NCBI GenBank assembly: GCA_015179125.1
Contig: WHVA01000020.1
Location: 62,001-126,000, forward strand
Length of the DNA: 64,000 bases
Reading direction: 5' to 3'
Source of the DNA: Gautieria morchelliformis
Lineage: Eukaryota; Basidiomycota; Agaricomycetes; Gomphales; Gomphaceae
Shown: in pieces, positions 30,331 to 40,729 of the stretch
Layout: each line of letters begins with the position of its first letter
Numbering within the stretch: position 1 is the stretch's first letter
Program-made: the position numbers and the translations under genes
Notes under the pieces: generated by a model
Told to the model about the DNA's origin: nothing
Seen by the model: only the letters and a program-made list of their open reading frames with translations
The model's database searches: none

Positions 30331-32214
30331 TCCTCGCGCTGGGAGCGTCCCAAGTGGGCCCGGGGTTTTTTATGGACCGAGCATGCACCATCTCATTCAC
30401 CCTCCGCAGATTCCACCAAGTTCGCCGACCCATTTCAGGTAGTTCCTGACAATGCACGCCGCGACAGACCCGCTGCTCAAACAATAGCTGCCAATCCTGC
30501 TTTATTTCCAATTGTCACTCCAATCAATGTCGACCGTTTCGAATCGCTTCTCTCACCCCATCCAAACCGACCCCTCGTTGACTCTGTCTGCAGGAGCCTT
30601 CGCGAAGGAGTATGGCCATATGCCATCTTAGATGAATCTGCCCCGGAAACATTCGATTTCTCCGACCGCAATGTTTCCGCCAAAGGCCTAACTTTCCTCC
30701 GGGAGCAGCTAGACATTGAGATAGCCTCAGGTTGCTACTCCCCCACATTTGGCTCCGATCTTCTTCCTGGCATGTACAGCTCGCCCCTCAGGGTTGTCCC
30801 CAAGCCTCATTCGGACAAATTCCACCTAATTAATGATCTCAGCGCGGGTCCCCATGCTCCAAACTCCTGGATTGCGTGTGACGACTCGCGAGTTCGTTTC
30901 GATAATCTGCAGGATTTTGGTGTCATCCTCCGCAACCTCCACAAACAATTCAAGCACGCTCCCGAGTGGCTCTTCAAGGATGACGTCTCCAGAGCCTACC
31001 GGCGCTGGCCCGTCCATCCGTTCTGGCAACTTAAGCAAATTATCACGATTGATGGTCAGCGCCACGTTGATCATTGCATGCAGTTCGGAACACGCAGCGC
31101 TGCCCGTATCTGGTGCACGTTCATGGGACTCGTTATCTGGATCGCGATTCATGTCAAAGGCATTCCTGATCTTCTCCACTATATGGATGACGCCTGGTCT
31201 TGCGATATGCAATCTGCTTTAGTCCTTTACAAGCCCTACGCTACGCGCTATCCTGCTAAGCAAGTTCGGCTTCTCCTCCTTTGGGATGAGATCGCGCTCC
31301 CTCACGAGGAACCCAAACAATCCTTCAGGCGAACTCTTCGCATCATTGGCCTTGATGTAGACCCGCGCGCCCTCTCCATTACCTTTCCGTCAGATAGCAA
31401 GCGCGACTTAGTATCAGCCATTCAAGCCATCATTGACCCTAGCGTTTCACGCCGTCGCACTCTCCTTCAATGGCAGCATCTCCTCGGCTGGATCAACTGG
31501 TCTCTCAATGTCTTCCCTTTGCTGCGTCCCGCTCTGCAATCCTCCTACGCTAAGCTCGAAGGGAAGACCATCGCCCGTGCTTCCCTTTATTTAAATCAAG
31601 CTGTCATCGGCAACCTCACCTGGCTCGCCGATACAATTGCCACCTCTGATGGACTGTGTCTCATCAATTCTCTCGAATGGGGACGCGCCGACGCTAACCT
31701 CATCATCTACTGCGACGCATCGCTCGAAGGCATGGGTTTTTATGTCCCTGCGCTGGACCATGCTTTCTATTCCCCCATCACCGCTCAGCAGCCTTTAGCA
31801 CACATTTTCTTTTATGAAGCTCTATGCGTTGTGTCCGCGTTGCGCTTTGCAATTGATTTACAGCCGCCTCCGCGCCGCCTCTTAATTTATACGGACTCCA
31901 TGAACACTGTCGACATGTTCCACTCACTCAAGGCTCATGCTTCTTATAACTGCTTGCTTCTCTTCGCTGTACGATTACTCCTCCCGCAGACATCATCCCT
32001 TCGAGTTTTCCACATCCCAGGCGCCGACAATACTATTGCCGACGCTGTCTCCCGCGGCCTTTTTCATGTTGCCGCCTCCTTGCACCCTGCGTTACACATA
32101 CGCCTTTTCAACCCCCTCGGGATGCGATGGGGGCAGCAGCATAATGCTCCTTCCTATCACGTGGACCTGGCAGCCCTTCCGGACTGCCTGGTCCCGCGAA
32201 AGGCTCTGGTATGA
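30325..32214 (+). CDS. Reverse transcriptase-RNase H, DIRS type
   Basis: Single intact frame (open from 29227, but upstream of about 30330 it is the alternate frame of gag). RT: FHLINDLSAG, DDVSRAYRRWPVHP (motif A region), MQFGTRSAARIW, and catalytic YMDD in LLHYMDDAWSCDM near 31180. RNase H: YCDASLEGMGF, YEALCVVSAL, YTDSMNTVDMF and IPGADNTIADAVSRG supply the D-E-D-D residues. Stop at 32214. It copies the element's RNA into a circular or linear DNA intermediate. No internal stops, so this part could be recently active. Confidence 0.9.
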   Translation, partial: CNSSRWERPKWARGFLWTEHAPSHSPSADSTKFADPFQVVPDNARRDRPAAQTIAANPALFPIVTPINVDRFESLLSPHPNRPLVDSVCRSLREGVWPYAILDESAPETFDFSDRNVSAKGLTFLREQLDIEIASGCYSPTFGSDLLPGMYSSPLRVVPKPHSDKFHLINDLSAGPHAPNSWIACDDSRVRFDNLQDFGVILRNLHKQFKHAPEWLFKDDVSRAYRRWPVHPFWQLKQIITIDGQRHVDHCMQFGTRSAARIWCTFMGLVIWIAIHVKGIPDLLHYMDDAWSCDMQSALVLYKPYATRYPAKQVRLLLLWDEIALPHEEPKQSFRRTLRIIGLDVDPRALSITFPSDSKRDLVSAIQAIIDPSVSRRRTLLQWQHLLGWINWSLNVFPLLRPALQSSYAKLEGKTIARASLYLNQAVIGNLTWLADTIATSDGLCLINSLEWGRADANLIIYCDASLEGMGFYVPALDHAFYSPITAQQPLAHIFFYEALCVVSALRFAIDLQPPPRRLLIYTDSMNTVDMFHSLKAHASYNCLLLFAVRLLLPQTSSLRVFHIPGADNTIADAVSRGLFHVAASLHPALHIRLFNPLGMRWGQQHNAPSYHVDLAALPDCLVPRKALV

Positions 32215-33145
32215 ACGTGCCGTTGCGCTCGGCCATGCCATCGAGCCTTCTACCCACCTCGCCTACAACTCGCACCTTCAATCTTACTTGTCCTTCTGTA
32301 AAATGCATAATTTCCCTGTCAATCCTTCGCCCGACATCCTCAGCCTCTTTGTCATTTTCATGTCACACCACATTAAACCTCAATCTGTTTCCACATACTT
32401 GTCCGGCATCTGCAATGGCCTTGAACCTCATTTCCCCAATGTCCGCGCCGCTCGCTCCGCCCTTATCGTCCGCCGCTGCCTCGCAGGAATGCGCAAGTCC
32501 CGCGGTGCCTCCATTCCACACCAAAAGTGCGCACTCACCCGCGATGACCTTACTACTCTGCATGCAGCCTACAACTCCCCTTCCCATGACGACCGTCTCT
32601 TCCTCGCCATGCTCCTCACTGGTTTCTTTTCGCTGCTCCGCCTTGGAGAAATGACCCTTCCTGACTCCCCCTCCAAGCGCTCCTCCAAGAAAATCGTCTC
32701 GTGCTGCTCGTTGCATTTCCTCACCGACCAGTTCTCTTTTCACCTCCCCTATCACAAGGCAGACCGCTTCTACCAGTCCAGCATTATAGTCGTTCTTCGC
32801 ACATATCACTTCCCCCTCGACTCTGTTCTTTTTATGCAGTGCTATATTGCCTCCCACAATTCTCTTTTTCCTTTCCATCCTGAGCTCTGGCTCACCTCCT
32901 CCGGCTTCTCCCCTACTTCCTCATGGTTCCTCATGCACCTCCGCCGCGTCCTTGGCCATGACGTAGGTGGCCACTCGCTGCGCTCCGGTGGTGCTACAGA
33001 CCTTGCCCTCGCCGGCGTTCCCAACAACCTTATCCAGGGTATGGGACGCTGGTCCTTGGACACCTTTAAGGTCTATATTCACAAGCACCCCGTCATCTTG
33101 CATGCGCTCATTCATGGATGCCCCGCCTCTGACCCTCCTTATTGA
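31937..33145 (+). CDS. Tyrosine recombinase, DIRS type
   Basis: 402 codons, overlapping the RNase H frame by 278 bases, a common DIRS arrangement. The core fold begins near residue 95 (STHLAYNSHLQSYLSFC). Catalytic residues: Arg in LLRLGEM, then H-x-x-R in GGHSLRSGGATDLALAGV, Trp in GRWSLDTF and nucleophile Tyr in KVYIHKHP. All R-H-R-W-Y positions are present, so the enzyme looks intact. It would integrate a circular cDNA by strand exchange. The true start is uncertain because the first ATG lies deep in the RNase H region. Confidence 0.9.
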   Translation: MLLITACFSSLYDYSSRRHHPFEFSTSQAPTILLPTLSPAAFFMLPPPCTLRYTYAFSTPSGCDGGSSIMLLPITWTWQPFRTAWSRERLWYERAVALGHAIEPSTHLAYNSHLQSYLSFCKMHNFPVNPSPDILSLFVIFMSHHIKPQSVSTYLSGICNGLEPHFPNVRAARSALIVRRCLAGMRKSRGASIPHQKCALTRDDLTTLHAAYNSPSHDDRLFLAMLLTGFFSLLRLGEMTLPDSPSKRSSKKIVSCCSLHFLTDQFSFHLPYHKADRFYQSSIIVVLRTYHFPLDSVLFMQCYIASHNSLFPFHPELWLTSSGFSPTSSWFLMHLRRVLGHDVGGHSLRSGGATDLALAGVPNNLIQGMGRWSLDTFKVYIHKHPVILHALIHGCPASDPPY

Positions 33146-33723
33146 AAAACCTTATCCTCTACCACTTTTTCCTCATCTCCCGTTCACTCTTGTACCCTTT
33201 CTATGTCCGCCGATAATGTTTTTCCCGCGCGGCAGCCTCGCTGGCGCCGACCTCCCTTTACCACGCTGCTCTAAGCCCTTTGTGCCGCTTAGGAATTCGT
33301 CATTGGTGATAGATCAACTCCGACGCTTGGCACCTGCGAATCATACTGTCTTTCGTCTGGGCTCTGACCAACCCGATACTTCAGACTACACTTTACTGAC
33401 TAGATGATGTAGGGCTCGGGTGGGCAGGTAGCCATTGCTCGGAAAGAAAGCATAATACACGGAGAAAACACGGCAAAAGGTGTTGACCCTCGGATTTCCC
33501 ACGATTTCCCACGTGCCCTTGCATCGGAACGCAGGGTCGGCGTCTTTTCTCTCCCTCAACAGCACCGCCATTCAACATGGTCCCCGGCCGATAGCTTGCG
33601 AAGCTTTGGCTGGCGCTTTGCATGAAGCAGTCACGCGAGTGTAATGAAGCTGTAAACGGAGCTCTGATACCAGTGAATTTCTAAACGAAAATGTTTGAAG
33701 CAACTAACCTCCTGTAAGTCGAT

Positions 33724-33960
33724 CTAGTGAGCAGTTCCCTGCATCTGTACGTCAGTGCCGCTGGTGCCCATTCCAGCAACACCATCAATTATCTGCTGGA
33801 CTACAAGTTCAAAGGCCCGTTCCGAGCTCGTCCTCTGAGACTGGGGCAGGTGCCGGAGCGGGTTGACTCGGATCTGCCTCCTTGTTCTAAGTACTGCTCC
33901 CTTTCCTCCTGCCTCGTCGACCTCCGCGGAACGCGCGTTGTCCATGTTCGAAGGTAGCAT
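33724..33960 (-). CDS. Relative of the 14339-14656 ORF in segment S copy 2
   Basis: 78 codons, shorter by an internal deletion, sharing the NARSAEVDEAG start and the SERAFELVVQQIIDGVAGM end. No recognised domain. It may be a remnant only. Confidence 0.25.
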   Translation of the reverse strand: MLPSNMDNARSAEVDEAGGKGAVLRTRRQIRVNPLRHLPQSQRTSSERAFELVVQQIIDGVAGMGTSGTDVQMQGTAH

Positions 33961-34183
33961 TGTAATTCGCTAACGCCCTGTCATTGATCTGTTCTAATGG
34001 GCAGTAAGAGGCGAACCGTTTCATAAAACGTACTTCCCTGGAGATGCCAGACAGGATTATTTGAGGTCGGAGGTCCCACTACATCTACGGAGGAAACGGG
34101 AGCTTGAGCGTGCTTTTATGATTGGCTTTTTTTCGTGCACCCAGCTCACGGCATGCATCGCAATTCTTTTTCATTCTCATTTA

Positions 34184-34283
34184 TTTCTGTTTCTGTTTCT
34201 GTCTCTGCCTCTTTCTCCAGGCTGTCTCTGTCTCTGTCTCCAGGCTGTCTCTGTCTCTGTCTCTGTCTCTGTCTCTGTCTGTG
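34184..34283 (+). repeat. TCTCTG microsatellite
   Basis: Runs of TTTCTG/TCTCTG with interspersed CCAGGC. Nearly absent at the matching place in segment S copy 1, so it expanded after duplication. It creates a false 245-codon low-complexity frame. Confidence 0.85.
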
Positions 34284-34785
34284 TTCCACATCTCGCTCCC
34301 CGTTCTCGTGCCGCATCATCGGACGCCTGGGCCCCGACACCTTTTATTGGCACGCATGCATACATCTCCTTGTCCCACCCATCACTTTCGACGTCTCTCG
34401 TCCGTCCTTCCGTCCTTCCGTCACATTCTCAGCTATGTTCTTGTCACACACTCTGGTACATATCCTCCGAGGTGTTGTCCTACCTACTACATTACACTCC
34501 CATCATCTTGTTCCCGCCCCGCTTCCCCTCTCCCCGCCCCCCTCTTCTTGCGCCGCACATACCGCGTCGTTAGCACACCTTTGTACAGGACAAGACGGGT
34601 ATCGCACTCATCTCTTGAATCACTGGAATCTCTCGTGTTGCGTTGTGTTGTGTTGCCCGTACAGTGCAGGTGCAGTGCCGCGACGCAGATCGCCCCTGCT
34701 CCTCTGATCGTGGATTACCCCCCTGCCGCGTCCGGTGATCATGTCACGCTGGACGCTGACAGGTCACGTGCGCATCGGCGTCCTA

Positions 34786-35571
34786 AGATTTATTTACCGT
34801 CTCATTACCCAAACATCCGAGCTGACTGTAGGGATATAGCGAGCGCTAGAAGCTACTAGAAGCTCGCACGTGTAAGGAACAAACACGTGATAGCCCTCAC
34901 GTGATGCCGCACGTCTTTATGGGCTTTTTCGAGTAAAGTACACGTCTTGCCTTACTGCAGGACATTTCTTTTGTCTATCTAATTTCTAAAGATCCAGAAA
35001 CTATAAGTATCCTTAGTTTGTAGCATCTTCCTCAGTTGTTTGACCTCGCTCACGCACACAAACGCTGAGGTAAGACTAGTTAGTTACTTTTCATTTCTCT
35101 TTACTTACCTGTACAAAACAGTCTCTTGTACTAGGTAAATCATACAGTCGTTTGACCTCGCTCACGTGCACAAACACTGAGTCTCTTGTACTAGTTCTAC
35201 TATTCTTCCATTGACCCCCTTTGCAGTCGTGTACGACAGATTCACCGTCTCCTTACCCAAACCTCCCTCTGAGCATTGACCCCCTTTGCGGTTGTGGGCA
35301 ACAGTGGTCTGTGCCTGACCTCCCACCTCTTATCCCTTTTCAGGTCATCTGCTCTTTTACCCAGCCCTTCCCTCACTGGTTCTCAAACCCACACCTCCCT
35401 CCCCTTTCCCCTTTCCTAATCGGCCCACCCCTTTCCTCTGTGCTGTCTCCATTGTCCATGTCTTTTCTGGCTGGTGGGTGCTGGAGGTGCTCTACCGACG
35501 CGTTGTCTCCACATCCACATGCGTTGGTGAGTCCTCATTTGATATGGTCTCCTTAATCACCTGTTAACCCA
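34786..35571. other. No gene recognised; flank of B2
   Basis: Contains two copies of a CGTTTGACCTCGCTCACG(C/T) block (about 35038 and 35152). 35270-35350 resembles 53424-53505 across the other side of B2. No ORF with a recognisable domain. Confidence 0.45.
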
Positions 35572-35808
35572 TGTAGTGAATAGGTGTCTGGCGCACAACA
35601 TCCCTGGCCTATCTTATGGCCTTGTGTCACAAGGGAAAGCAGAACTCGACCAATGTGTGGTAATTCCATGTGCTACGTAGTGACAGTTGTAAGGTAAGAT
35701 CTGGGGAACCGCCGTGTGGTTCCCACGCAAGAACTGTACAGTGATTATCTAATCAATCCAGTAGCGCGCATTGACTTGAGGGCAATGCCGGTAAATATCC
35801 GATTTACA
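35572..35808 (-). repeat. 3' LTR of B2 (237 bp, atypical outer end)
   Basis: From CTTATGGCCTTGTGTCACAAGGG onward it matches the 5' LTR. The outer end TGTAGTGAATAGGTGTCTGG is about 26 bp longer than the TGTAATATTGTG end of the 5' LTR. Confidence 0.8.
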
Positions 35809-35829
35809 CCCTCCCCCTCTATGAAGAAC

Positions 35830-36107
35830 TCACACTTCCTCATATATGGACCTCGTGAGGTCCTTGGAGTCCGCATCCGACATTGGTATGTCGGCGTATG
35901 GGGCCGGCGGTGGACACGGGTCCGCCGGGAGCTCCGTGTTGCCGGCGGGTACATGGGGTGGGTAGTCGATGCCCATGTCCTGTCGGAAGGTCGCTTCAGC
36001 GACCGGATTGGCGACCAGTGAGGGGCTGCGTGTAACAGCTAGTTCCTGGTCTAGCTGTGCACGAGTGGCGGTCAATGCTTCTTCGGCCGCGAGCGCCGCC
36101 TTGTGTC
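35830..36107 (-). pseudogene. ORF3 C-terminal piece of B2
   Basis: Reads HKAALAAEEALTATRAQLDQ and ends SIYEEV, aligning with the B1 ORF3 tail (LDRELARFRPP ... DDLYE). It joins in frame with 41861-41976 (LWLVALRDRH) once the A-prime insert is discounted, which fixes that insert's boundaries independently. Confidence 0.8.
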
Positions 36108-36429
36108 TGTCAGGGGACAGCCCGGTGGTTTCTTTTATTTCCTTTATCTTCTGCCTTCCTCCTCCTTCACCTACTTGTTCTCACTTGTTCGTCCCTTCTC
36201 TTATTTCTGACATGTTCCCCCACCCATGTTCATGTCCGGTAGTCTGGCTTGCTCAGTAGCTGTATAGTTAGTTGCTTAGGTAAGGGGATCCTCACCCTAT
36301 TCTCTTTGGATCCCCCTTACCAGGTGCATAGGTCGCTTATGTAGTTACTGAGTAGTGTCTTATATAACTTTGGATCCCCCTTACCAGTACTCTGTGTGAC
36401 TCTCCACGAGCGGTAAGGTTGCCCTTACA
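36108..36429 (+). repeat. 5' LTR of A-prime (322 bp)
   Basis: TGTCAGGGGACAGCCC to GCCCTTACA. Shares its ends and the paired CTTTGGATCCCCCTTACCAG blocks (36304-36323, 36368-36387) with the family A layout, but the rest differs. The second block again ends in CAG after a GTGCAT start, so 36324-36387 could be an intron. Confidence 0.93.
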
Positions 36430-36744
36430 GCAGAATAGGGTCACCCCATCGAGGACCGACGGTACGGTTGCGCGATTCGAACACAGACGGATTTCCCGTG
36501 CTGCGATCCCTGCTTCCTACACCGTTCCCTCTCACACTGTGGAAGCCCACCGGTCTGTCAGCATCGTGCAAGTAACATGGAGTGAAACGCGACAAACGAA
36601 GGCCTTACAAAGTGACCACAGCCGCCTCACAAGACCCAGGCTCACTCCACCATCGTACTAGTAATGAAAGGCGTGAACGACAATTGTGGAGACCTCTGGT
36701 CGCATGAGTCGAGAGTGCACCATCCTCTGGTTTCAAGACGACAC

Positions 36745-36752
36745 TATAAAAG
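36745..36752 (+). promoter_or_regulatory. TATA-box-like site upstream of kinase pseudogene
   Basis: TATAAAAG about 580 bases before the kinase-related ORF. If genuine, the captured fragment included non-transcribed promoter DNA, which argues against simple mRNA capture. Confidence 0.25.
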
Positions 36753-37330
36753 ACTGCTTGACGCAGTAGAGTGTACTGCCCTCTGAAGGCCAAGGCAGCG
36801 CTATAAACCCTACTCACACGCTCTTATCCTTCGACATACCTACCATACGAACACCTTGGTGTTGACTACATACCGCACATTCCCACCCACGACACCACAC
36901 TTCAACCTGCACTTCACACACCTTGAAACCGATCCTCACCCCGACTCTCTCTTATACCCCACAATCGTCTTAATTGAATTCTCACCAAAGGAAGGAGCTG
37001 TGAAGAAGAAGTTGGAGGGAAGAGGAACAAGAACGGCTGGACGTACCGCATGTACACACATCACGCACCTGCGACGCAGCCGTTACCTCTGTACGCCCTC
37101 TTGCATACCCTGCACATGCGTGCGCCTACGGCCCAGGAGATATCTGAAGGGATGGAAAAGGAGCAGAGATGGGTGAAGACAACCCTGGAAGGACTTGAAA
37201 AAGCTGTGGCTCCGTAAAGATGTCACGACGTACAGTCCCAAGAGCACGAGTACCCTGTTCAGAAACTTTGACCCGTTGGGAAAGGGTCCATGGACAACAC
37301 AATCCTCGCCATATTCCTCACCATACGAAC

Positions 37331-38212
37331 ATGAGCCCCGAAAAGAGCCTTGAACTCTTTACCTACCGGCAATATCCCCTTCTAAAATCAATTGGATATT
37401 ATCAGAAAGTGGGTTTGCATCCAATACACATCGACGACGTTCTGCACAACCGTTATCGCATTGGAGATACGCCGCACTTAAAGTTCTTGCTGCTGATGTC
37501 TCTAAGGTTTCCGAAGTTGCCATCCTTTGCCGTCTCAAACAACGGCAGCTGAAGGATGGAGGCTCAACTGGTCAGGAATTCCTGGTGGAGTATTTGGATG
37601 ACTTCAAGCTCGAAGGACCAAATGGCACGCATCAATGTATTGTTACCGAAGTGCTTGGACCCAGCATAGGTGCTGATCTTGATGACATTTACGACGACGA
37701 ACAGTACCAAATAGATGTGGCAAAGAACGTCGTCGCACAAGTGATGTGTGGAGTCGCATACCTGCATAGCTGCGGGGTTGTCCATGGAGGCCTCACGCTG
37801 GAAACATCCTTTTCGGCATACCTGGGAGAACCCCGCAAACAACCACTCTCCCGCTGAGATGGAAGGCCGGTTACATCCACCCCTCACGAACCGAATCCCC
37901 AGAGGCAGTACGTGTCAAAATATGCGATTTCGGAGACACTTTCCTGTGGGATGGCAAACCCGTGATAACTCACCTTCACACGCCTTGCGTCTACGCCGCA
38001 CCAGGGATCATGCTTCACGATCACGTTAGTCCTGCTGTGGACGTATGAGCGCTGGCTGTCCTCATGCACCTGATTCTGAGTGGAGGACCCCTTTGTTCTT
38101 TTCATGGCACGGGATTAAAAAGGAGGTCTTGAGAGAGATGGTGTTGCTGTCGGATAAGCTGCCGGATAGATGAAGTGGGAGGACAGATCAGAGTACTTCG
38201 ACGAGAATGGTT
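37331..38212 (+). pseudogene. SRPK-like Ser/Thr protein kinase, broken
   Basis: Opens MSPEKSLELF, then VGLHPIHIDDVLHNRYRIG, the SRPK lead-in to the kinase domain. The Gly-rich loop is missing and the frame changes near 37485. A later frame reads HLKVLAADVSKVSE, LCRLKQRQL, EYLDDFKLEGPNGTHQC, VTEVLGPSI and GVAYLHSCGVVHGG (catalytic-loop region; HGG where active SRPK relatives have HGD). Past another shift near 37855 come CDFGDTFLWDGKP (DFG motif), YAAPGIM (APE equivalent) and HDHVSPAVDV, then TGA and further decay. SRPK kinases phosphorylate SR splicing factors; this copy cannot be active. At least four lesions. Confidence 0.8.
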
Positions 38213-38230
38213 CATTCATTGGGGACAGGA

Positions 38231-38508
38231 CGAAGTTACCGCCTACATCGGGATCTCGCTCGTCGTCCTCGCGCCCGCGTGATGGATGCTCATCAGCTTT
38301 GTCTCTCTATGCATGGGAACCAGAGCCATGAACATTGCGCTCGCGCTCTCGATCTTTATCGCGATCAGGCGAAGTTACCGCCTACATTGGGATCTCGCTC
38401 GTCGTCCTCGCGCCCGCATGATGGATGCTCATCAGCTTTGTCTCTCCATGCACAGGAACCAGAGCCATGAACATCGCGCTCGTGCTCTCGATCTTTATCG
38501 CGGTCGCG
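38231..38508 (+). repeat. 139-bp tandem duplication
   Basis: CGAAGTTACCGCCTACAT begins at 38231 and again at 38370; the two units differ at only a few bases. The minus strand reads Arg/Asp/Glu-rich (RDKDRERERD), and the same strand at 38692-38925 reads RDRADRDKDRDRDRDGGRR, as in the RD/RS tails of splicing proteins. It may be antisense remains of such a gene. Confidence 0.85.
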
Positions 38509-38691
38509 ATCGCGTCCTTTGGGTTCACGACGGGAGTCACGAGCCTCATCGTGGTCTCAGGTGTGTTCCATCCATCGCTCACGAGAAACACTCTGCTCAC
38601 GACGAGAGCGTTCCACTTCGGGACTGCGGTCTCACTCAACTCCATGATGTTCCCATCTCGGCGAGAGTCTGGCCATGACGTGAGAACTATG

Positions 38692-38925
38692 TCAGAAAGT
38701 GGTTTCACCCCCTTCCTCCACCCGCTTTCTCTTTTCACTGCGTCGCCCACCATCTCTGTCTCTGTCACGATCTTTGTCTCTGTCTGCCCTATCTCTTCCC
38801 TCTCGTGCGCCTAGCCATCTGGATGAGGAAGCATTAGGAGCGAGAGAAGCCGAAAAATGGGGAGCAGAGTCGCGTTGCTGCGCGTACCGCGTACACAGAT
38901 ACCCGGTGCGAGGTTGCGCTACCAC
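38692..38925 (-). pseudogene. Arg/Asp-rich coding remnant
   Basis: 77-codon frame with RDRADRDKDRDRDRDGGRR and RSEKRKRVEEGGETTF. Composition resembles RD-repeat regions of RNA helicases and splicing factors, but low complexity prevents any assignment. Confidence 0.3.
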
Positions 38926-40640
38926 TCACGGATGAGGCTGCCACGAGAGACCCGCACAGCATGCAGGCCCGATGGCTCGCCAATCGCCACGCTACATACC
39001 CGGACCTTGTCGGGGGTGACTGCGTGCGTGGGCGACACGACCGTGACCTGCGTCGCCGACACGACACCCTCATCATGCCCCGTGGTGCAGGCTCCTCCCA
39101 TCCGCGATATGGCGAGAGCCACGACAGTCCTGCGCAGCGCATGCAGGTGCTAACGGTGCCGCACGGCCCCCGTCTCCGTGCAGCACCGTTTACCCGAGCG
39201 ACCCGCACCCCTTCGCCCACCGCCCTGCAGCGCGACACCCCGCCCTTGCGCCCCTTGTCCCGCTCGTGTTACCTGTACCAGCTCCCGCCAACGCGCGAGC
39301 ATATTCTCACGCGCCGGACATGAGCTGGAGGAAGAGGGAGAGCAGACAACGGGGATAGAGAAGAGAGAGACATCGGGCTGATGTGGTATAACGAGGGAGG
39401 ATGTGGAGATGCAGATGGGAAGTGTGTAGGTGCTTGGCAGAACAGACACACTGGTGGCGCCCAGCTCCATATTCCCCATCCACACCCCTCGGAAACTCCG
39501 TAGACTGTACAGGGATGCCCCAGGCACCACGGTGACGTAGCTGCGCACCCTATCAGGCACACACTGACTGCATGAGGGCTCCTGTTCTGTCACCAAGTCA
39601 TGGGGCCCGCAACCTCCTCTCTTCACTGCGCTGCATTGTCTGCTAGTATGCGGCAGATCATGTGGGATGTTTAATGCCTCCGCCGCCTAGCCCTCCCATG
39701 CACTGGGTGGGTCAGGGTCCATTGTGAGCTAGTCATACTGCTGTTGGCACTGGGGTCAGCAGCGCACACCCATATTGATTGCTGTCGTGGGAAGTTGTGG
39801 GGTGCCCTTGCGCGAGCTGTACCGGGAGGGAGTTGGTGTATGGACGGCACCATGGAACAGGTGACTCAAGTGGTGGGTTGGGCAGCAGCATCAGCCATAC
39901 TATTGCTGTGGTGTATGTGGCATTTTGGCAGCGGCAGTGCAGATGGAGAACACGCAACCCTTACGTGCATCATTGCACTTGTCCATCCATGAGGGCCTGC
40001 TCCCATAACGATTGCTATGCTGACCGTGTATACCCTTCCCCCTCCTGATGCATCCCAACAGCCTCGAGCACAGATGCAATGTCAACCAACTGTGAGACCT
40101 ACCACCTTGCCACGCCTACCCATGGTTGTCCAGTATTCCCCAGGGAAGGCAGGACACGGGGTGCCTAGACAAATGCAGCTGGGGTCACATGCATGAAGGA
40201 GAGTGATGGCATGAGAGGAAGTTGTCGTTGGGGCAGTGGTGTCCAAGAGCATCCATTACGGGCAAAGATTGGGAGTTGCTCAAGGGCGGATTTGACCGAA
40301 CAGTGGTGTTCCTCAACAACCAAAAGAGGAGGCTTGTGGTAATGTGTCCTTGTGAGAGTGGTGATAAGGAATGGTGTTGGGGAGGACTGGTGATTCGAGG
40401 GTGTGCCGGGATGACACACCATAGAAGAGGGATGCTGGGGCTGGACATGTGTGCACCACTTCACAACACTGTGACAACCGCAGATGCAGTGAATCACCTA
40501 TGATGCCCCACGTGTCTTGAGCCTGCTGTACATGCCGCTATGCACAGGTAGAAGTGTGAGGTGCCAGCCCAGACCCCCAGAGATGAGTGTCGGCTAACAC
40601 CTCCACGGCTTAGCGGAGCAGAGATAAGCATTGTCGGCTA
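38926..40640. other. GC-rich interior of A-prime, no gene recognised
   Basis: Short frames on both strands, none with a domain I recognise. 39178-39330 is rich in CGC/CCG. Confidence 0.45.
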
Positions 40641-40729
40641 ATACCTCACCAATTCACTATGTCAACCCTAAACCCTGATAAACTGTATATTAACACTCTC
40701 CCCACGGCCACTCTTTCCCTTACACACCC

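Larger units (their letters stand above)
28253..33298 (+). mobile_element. DIRS-type retroelement (RT-RNase H plus tyrosine recombinase)
   Basis: Boundaries come from segment S copy 1: GTATTGTGTC continues directly into ATTGCTGATAG there, while copy 2 has this insert between GTC (28250-28252) and GTC (33299-33301). Contents: Gag-like region, RT-RNase H and a tyrosine recombinase in place of an integrase. 5,046 bp including a nested 333-bp solo LTR. Terminal or internal complementary repeats typical of DIRS could not be resolved by eye. Confidence 0.85.
16880..34785. repeat. Segment S, copy 2, split into four pieces
   Basis: Homologous pieces are 16880-17156, 17620-17795, 28034-28252 and 33299-34785. 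The breaks coincide exactly with a family A solo LTR (TSD GGTGG), a complete family B element (TSD GCTCT) and the DIRS element (GTC on both sides). Joined, the pieces are about 2.2 kb, slightly longer than copy 1 because of a TCTCTG microsatellite at 34184-34283. Confidence 0.9.

Noticed and set aside
32363..32878. 171-codon minus-strand ORF
   Set aside because: Antisense shadow of the tyrosine recombinase.
34122..34859. 245-codon plus-strand frame
   Set aside because: Built on a TCTCTG microsatellite and serine/leucine-rich low complexity; the frame is not kept in segment S copy 1 (14674-15075 differs), so not a gene.
36450..36490. tRNA T-arm-like GATTCGAAC near the A-prime 5' LTR as a primer-binding site
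   Set aside because: It is not adjacent to the LTR and lacks a preceding TGG; likely chance.
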